IMG/VR virus record: IMGVR_UViG_3300050821_006305
Span: 1 to 35,149 of that record
Strand: one strand, 5' to 3'
Source: a virus
Length of the DNA stretch: 35,149 nt
Shown here: positions 32,051-35,149 of the stretch, piece by piece
Layout of the letters: each line of letters opens with the position of its first letter
How positions within the stretch are numbered: position 1 is the stretch's first letter
Position numbers and translations under genes: made by a program
The notes under the pieces: model-generated
Told to the model about the DNA's origin: nothing
What the model saw: the letters and a program-made list of their open reading frames with translations, nothing else
The model's database searches: none

Positions 32051-32296
32051 TTACTTACCTTTTTTATGCATGTTTCCGTAAGCATAATTTTCAGAAGCAC
32101 CTTCTGGTCCTAACTGAGAATTTTTACGTTCTCTACCCATTTGTACAGGCCATGGTTTAGTATTCGCTAAATCCGCCATGTCATGATAGCCTTGGGCATT
32201 ATTCATTTGTTCAGTGTTTCTTTTTTGTTCACTTGGCATGCAATACGCTTCATGTTCCACACTGTCATATGCACCATATCCATACTTTTCTGCCAT
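32051..32296 (-). CDS. Small protein of unknown function, next to decoration gene
   Basis: An 81-residue polar protein, rich in Tyr, Gly, Asn and Met (MAEKYGYGAYDSVEHEAYCM ... ASENYAYGNMHKKGK), probably disordered. AAAGGAG lies upstream of the ATG. It follows the 385-residue protein by 12 bases in the same direction and ends at the terminator, so the two form one transcript. Its composition suggests a minor virion or chaperone-like partner. Confidence 0.65.
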   Translation of the reverse strand: MAEKYGYGAYDSVEHEAYCMPSEQKRNTEQMNNAQGYHDMADLANTKPWPVQMGRERKNSQLGPEGASENYAYGNMHKKGK

Positions 32297-32308
32297 GATA
32301 AAACTCCT

Positions 32309-33466
32309 TTATTTCATTATGATATAACCCAAAGTAGAAGCACCTGGATCACCTGAACTTAATACAACAAAGCTTCCGTTACCTGGGGTTACTTTTTCAA
32401 TACTCACAGGATTTGCTGATGTGTTCCAATTAGCAACGACTGTGCTTGTGGTCGTACAGAAAGCATCTGTTACTGTTTGACTAGCAGAACCACCTGCAAC
32501 TGCTGCAGCTGTAACAGATTTCATTTTACCTTGCGTTGGATTGGTAACAACAAAACCAGTTGATGCACCTACATCAGGGATAGTAAGAACACTACTTTGA
32601 GCAAGAGCGCCATTTGATAAAGTTAAATTGAAAGCACCACCTGCATTAGCTGCGGCTAGAATTAATGTTCCATTAGCAGCGCTTGCTGGGAATATAGTCA
32701 AGGATGATGCATGACCTGACGATCCTAGGGTCAATGTACCTAATGTCATTGCCACATTACCTGTAGAGATCGTTTGAGTACCTGCAGAATCTGTTAGTAA
32801 AAATTTAGAGGTAGCAACACCAGGATCTGGAGTGCTTATAACTGATGATTGACCCATTACAGAATTACTAATGGTTGTATTAAAAGGACCGCCTGCATTG
32901 ATAGCAGCAACTATTAGACTACCGTTTGCAGCGGTTGCAGGAAATGAGGCCAAAGTACCTGCGGTTCCTGATAATCCAGCTTGAATATTACCGCCATTTA
33001 TTGCGGTGGCTGCATCATCATCTATAGTTCCTAAGGTGTCAGTAAAAACAGCAATATGATTAACTGTTACTGCCGACCCTGCCATCACAACTTTTGTTTT
33101 GGTAGGATCAGATGGTGAATATCCAGCATCAAAAAGTTGTCCGGCTGTTCCACTAAATACCGTAAAATCCCCTGATACTACGGGTAATGTTACGCCTCCT
33201 GCACCTGCTGTTGAATAAAGGATTAAGCTATGAGTAGTTGAATTTACGGTATATAAAACATCGGTATTATCGGCATCAGAATAGACTAATACCATATCAC
33301 CTGGTTGCCATACCCATAAGCCGTTGTTTGCAAGTTCTATACTTGCGATGGTTGCTGCAAGATTTAGCCAACCAGTTGCTGAGATGGTTGCTTGTGAGTC
33401 TGTCACTTCCATGTTCACGATTTGCGGCGTATTGTTAAAATTACGCTGAATAGATGTTACTGTCAT
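32309..33466 (-). CDS. Virion decoration/fibre-like protein with internal repeats
   Basis: A 385-residue protein of Ala, Gly, Ser, Thr and Val-rich strands. It has two clear repeats: GTLASFPATAANGSLIVAAI with NAGGPFNTTISN and SSVISTPDPG (about 175-225), and SLTIFPASAANGTLILAAA with NAGGAFNLTLSN and SSVLTIPDVG (about 255-305). The repeat type is common in phage decoration and fibre proteins. AAGGAG precedes the ATG. It is read against the other virion genes and has its own promoter region, so it may be an added surface module. Confidence 0.75.
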   Translation of the reverse strand: MTVTSIQRNFNNTPQIVNMEVTDSQATISATGWLNLAATIASIELANNGLWVWQPGDMVLVYSDADNTDVLYTVNSTTHSLILYSTAGAGGVTLPVVSGDFTVFSGTAGQLFDAGYSPSDPTKTKVVMAGSAVTVNHIAVFTDTLGTIDDDAATAINGGNIQAGLSGTAGTLASFPATAANGSLIVAAINAGGPFNTTISNSVMGQSSVISTPDPGVATSKFLLTDSAGTQTISTGNVAMTLGTLTLGSSGHASSLTIFPASAANGTLILAAANAGGAFNLTLSNGALAQSSVLTIPDVGASTGFVVTNPTQGKMKSVTAAAVAGGSASQTVTDAFCTTTSTVVANWNTSANPVSIEKVTPGNGSFVVLSSGDPGASTLGYIIMK

Positions 33467-33507
33467 GCCGATCTCCTTATCGATAAGTTTTCTTCCTAGG
33501 TGACGAT

Positions 33508-33513
33508 ATTATA
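33508..33513 (-). promoter_or_regulatory. -10 element for the decoration-gene transcript
   Basis: The minus strand reads TATAAT here, 42 bases before the ATG at 33466. No good TTGACA-like element is found 16-18 bases upstream, so the promoter is only partly supported. Confidence 0.3.
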
Positions 33514-33727
33514 CGACAAAATTAATACAAATTAACTAATTTCATTTATTCAAGATTTTCTTATGATTGCACATATTAATAATAAGTTTATATCTTTTTT
33601 GTTATAATTATAGTGCGTAATTTTATGTATAAATAATATTTATTCAATATAACTAATATCTTAAGTAAATAACTTTCTGTATATATTTTGGTGATAGTCT
33701 TGTATAGAAAAAATTAAAAAAAATTTA

Positions 33728-33767
33728 TTAACAGTTTGTTAATTGATATTAACAGGGATATTAACAG
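33728..33767 (+). repeat. Three TTAACAG direct repeats (iteron-like)
   Basis: Exact copies of TTAACAG start at 33728, 33749 and 33761, spaced 21 and 12 bases apart, or about two and one helical turns. They lie between an A/T-only stretch and the DnaA box. They may be binding sites for the initiator encoded at 1229. Confidence 0.6.
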
Positions 33768-33771
33768 AAAT

Positions 33772-33780
33772 TGTGGATAA
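33772..33780 (-). promoter_or_regulatory. Perfect DnaA box
   Basis: TGTGGATAA is the exact reverse complement of the consensus DnaA box TTATCCACA. It sits five bases after the last TTAACAG repeat. A nine-base match is expected by chance now and then, but its place in this array raises confidence. Confidence 0.65.
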
Positions 33781-33787
33781 AATTGGT

Positions 33788-33870
33788 GGCAATAGTCCAG
33801 ATTGTCTGGACGGATCAAAGGTTAAGGAATAGTAAACCTTTCTACACGCGTATAGTAGAACGCTATTGCC
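33788..33870. other. Cloverleaf-forming element (outer stem closing three hairpins)
   Basis: GGCAATA (33788-33794) pairs with TATTGCC (33864-33870), closing the element. Inside are GTCCAGA/TCTGGAC (33795-33811, 3-base loop), AAAGGTT/AACCTTT (33817-33841, 11-base loop) and CTAC/GTAG (33842-33858, containing ACGCGT). All stems are perfect. A tRNA is excluded, because there is no T-loop sequence and the first arm has a 3-base loop. It may be an origin cruciform, a structured RNA or a recombination site. Confidence 0.7.
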
Positions 33871-33888
33871 AAGATATTTTTATATCTT
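33871..33888. terminator. Weak hairpin at the end of the recombination operon
   Basis: AAGATAT and ATATCTT form a 7-bp AT-only stem with a TTTT loop, overlapping the stop codon of the Gp157-like gene. Stability is low and no T tract follows on the minus strand, so it is at best a weak terminator. Confidence 0.3.
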
Positions 33889-34422
33889 TGAAACTAATAT
33901 TTCAAGCTTATCTTTTTGTGAGACATAAGCCCCTGGTATTTGATTACCTGTCCTCAATACTTCTTCCTTTATTTTATTTTTATCAGGTTTTACTTCAACT
34001 TTTACGATCTCTTTAAAACTCAGAAACTCATGTGGTATTAATTCATCGTTAATAATATCGGTTGAGTAGGGATTTTTCTTAATCCTAATTGTAAAGTATG
34101 GACATTTAATTTCTCTTATTCCTTGTTTTTTCATATTGAATTCAAGATAATTTTGATACTTTTTAACTTCCTTATCATAAGATCTTTTTCTTTGTTCTAT
34201 TTCATTGGTTAAATAATCCAATTCTCTTTTTTCAGATTCCAATTTTTTAATCCATTGTGTAATCGATATACATTTCTTTTCAATTGTTGGATCAAGCTCA
34301 TCAAGTTTCGCTTGGATGATTTCATTAACTTCTCCAGTCTCATGATCATACAATTCATTTAATAATTTTTGATGTTCATTTGTTAGCTGCCATAGAGATA
34401 AATCTTTTGATTGAGTAATCAT
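33880..34422 (-). CDS. Siphovirus Gp157-like protein
   Basis: A 180-residue protein. Residues 30-100 form a charged coiled coil. The C-terminal part has MKKQGIREIKCPYFTIRIKK, then NPYSTDIINDELIPHEFL and DKNKIKEEVLRTGNQIPGAY, the signature of the Gp157 family. Members occur beside phage annealing or ssDNA-binding proteins and are thought to help DNA recombination or resistance; the biochemical role is not settled. It starts in an ATGA overlap with the annealing-protein gene (34419-34422). Confidence 0.85.
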   Translation of the reverse strand: MITQSKDLSLWQLTNEHQKLLNELYDHETGEVNEIIQAKLDELDPTIEKKCISITQWIKKLESEKRELDYLTNEIEQRKRSYDKEVKKYQNYLEFNMKKQGIREIKCPYFTIRIKKNPYSTDIINDELIPHEFLSFKEIVKVEVKPDKNKIKEEVLRTGNQIPGAYVSQKDKLEILVSKI

Positions 34423-35149
34423 GATTTCACCTCACCGGTTTCAACGTTCACTGAATCTAATTCATCTTGAAATTGTTTAACTTCTAATTCATTTTTTCTT
34501 TTGTCTTTCGCATCAATTACACCTTTTAATCTAGATGAATCTCTTTTTTCTGCCCAAAACTTATATTCCTTTCTAAAATATAATTCTAATTCTTCTAAAT
34601 TTTCAGATTTCATAATTACATCAATGCCAGATTTAAAATCCATCTCATCTATTCCGTCATCGTTTAATATTTTTTTATCTTGAATATTTGAATGAATATC
34701 TATTTTTTTAGCTCCGTTCATAGTTTCAATTTCTGATTCATCGGTAAATCCTAATCCACAAATTGAAAGTGTTGCACGTCTTTTTGCCTTAGTTTCTGCT
34801 TTCATCATCGCATTACAAAGTGCATCTCCCTTAAGTCCAGATATGGTAATTGCACCTATTGATGAATCTTCTCTACCATCTTGAGTTTTAGCATCAACGA
34901 TCACAATATAAATTCCCTCGGTTACTTTGGTATCGCGAATTTTAATGGATATATGATTATTTTTTCTCAATTGCTCCGTTGCATCTTTGGTGAAATATGC
35001 AATTTCTTTTCCTTGAAATTTAATCAATTGAATTGGTTTGGTTAGTGGATTTAACCCTAAACTTTCACACACATTTTTAATATGTTGCACTTTTTCAAGA
35101 GGCGATAATCCTCCTAGATCATTATTCGTTATAACCTTTTCAAGCAATG
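34419..35149 (-). CDS. Single-strand annealing protein (RecT/Erf-like), C-terminal part; continues at 137
   Basis: This is the 3' part of the gene whose start is at 137 once the circle is closed; the full product has 256 residues. In full-length numbering, GLNPLTKPIQLIKFQGKEIA (45-64) is followed by FTKDATEQLRK, GREDSSIGAITISGLKGDAL and MMKAETKAKRRATLSICGLG (128-147). This pattern belongs to phage recombination proteins grouped with RecT/Erf, which anneal complementary single strands. The C-terminal 90 residues are a charged, probably flexible tail. The pairing with a Gp157-like gene supports the call. The exact family is uncertain. Confidence 0.65.
   Translation of the reverse strand, partial: LLEKVITNNDLGGLSPLEKVQHIKNVCESLGLNPLTKPIQLIKFQGKEIAYFTKDATEQLRKNNHISIKIRDTKVTEGIYIVIVDAKTQDGREDSSIGAITISGLKGDALCNAMMKAETKAKRRATLSICGLGFTDESEIETMNGAKKIDIHSNIQDKKILNDDGIDEMDFKSGIDVIMKSENLEELELYFRKEYKFWAEKRDSSRLKGVIDAKDKRKNELEVKQFQDELDSVNVETGEVKS
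35053..35149. repeat. Terminal direct repeat, right copy
   Basis: Identical to bases 1-97. Trimming either copy gives the 35,052-bp circle and restores the annealing-protein gene. Confidence 0.95.

Larger units (their letters stand above)
33467..33879. other. 413-bp non-coding region, candidate replication origin
   Basis: No convincing gene lies here. From left to right it holds the leader and promoter of the 33466 gene, a very AT-rich stretch (33520-33730), three TTAACAG repeats, a perfect DnaA box, and an 83-nt element with nested inverted repeats. It is flanked by the recombination operon. AT-rich DNA, direct repeats and a DnaA box together are the usual marks of a theta-type origin. Confidence 0.65.

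Noticed and set aside
33788-33870. tRNA gene suggested by the cloverleaf
   Set aside because: There is no T-loop consensus, the first arm has a 3-base loop, no two-base gap follows the outer stem, and the middle loop has 11 bases.
33771-34016. Plus-strand frame across the origin region into the Gp157-like gene
   Set aside because: It starts in the DnaA-box region without a ribosome site and mostly mirrors the Gp157-like coding sequence.

Overview
The window is one complete, circularly permuted genome of a tailed phage, read as a linear contig. Bases 1-97 and 35053-35149 are identical, and a minus-strand gene runs through the join, so the unit is a circle of 35,052 bp. The DNA is AT-rich. The virion gene order (small terminase, large terminase, P22-type portal, scaffold, P22-type coat, gp4-like, gp10-like, ejection proteins, receptor-binding proteins) is that of a short-tailed P22-like podovirus. 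Strong AGGAG ribosome sites and proteins with Sec signal peptides fit a Gram-negative host. The host cannot be named from the sequence. A low-GC gammaproteobacterium is a guess.

Layout. Replication/recombination (33880 to 2512, across the join): a minus-strand operon of a 30-codon leader ORF, a small unknown protein, a RecT/Erf-like annealing protein and a Gp157-like protein, with a ribbon-helix-helix gene further upstream. Divergent plus-strand genes encode a small protein, a replication-initiator-like protein, a small overlapping protein and a VRR-NUC/PDDEXK-like nuclease. Next come a holin-like gene and a three-gene minus-strand membrane/secreted cassette (2554-3583). Packaging and head (3760-9995): TerS, TerL, a zinc-module coiled-coil protein, portal and scaffold. 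A collagen-like protein and a run of tiny basic proteins follow (10025-11601). A long, mostly minus-strand accessory island (11603-17488) separates scaffold from coat. Coat starts at 17738 behind a structured leader and ends at a strong terminator. Tail-completion, ejection and receptor-binding genes run from 19079 to 31476. A small minus-strand decoration module lies at 31700-33466.

The 413-bp gap at 33467-33879 looks like the replication origin. It has three TTAACAG repeats, a perfect DnaA box and an 83-nt element that can fold into a closed three-hairpin cloverleaf. Several leaders carry hairpins built on the Shine-Dalgarno sequence and its complement (10849-10891, 28173-28189, 31975-32009), which suggests translational control by RNA structure.

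I recognise no integrase, DNA polymerase, helicase, CI-type repressor, partition system or endolysin. The phage appears to borrow the host replisome through its initiator and DnaA box, to recombine with its annealing protein, and to package with TerS/TerL. Its lysis enzyme is either very divergent or hidden among the unknown genes. Most genes of the minus-strand island have no known function.
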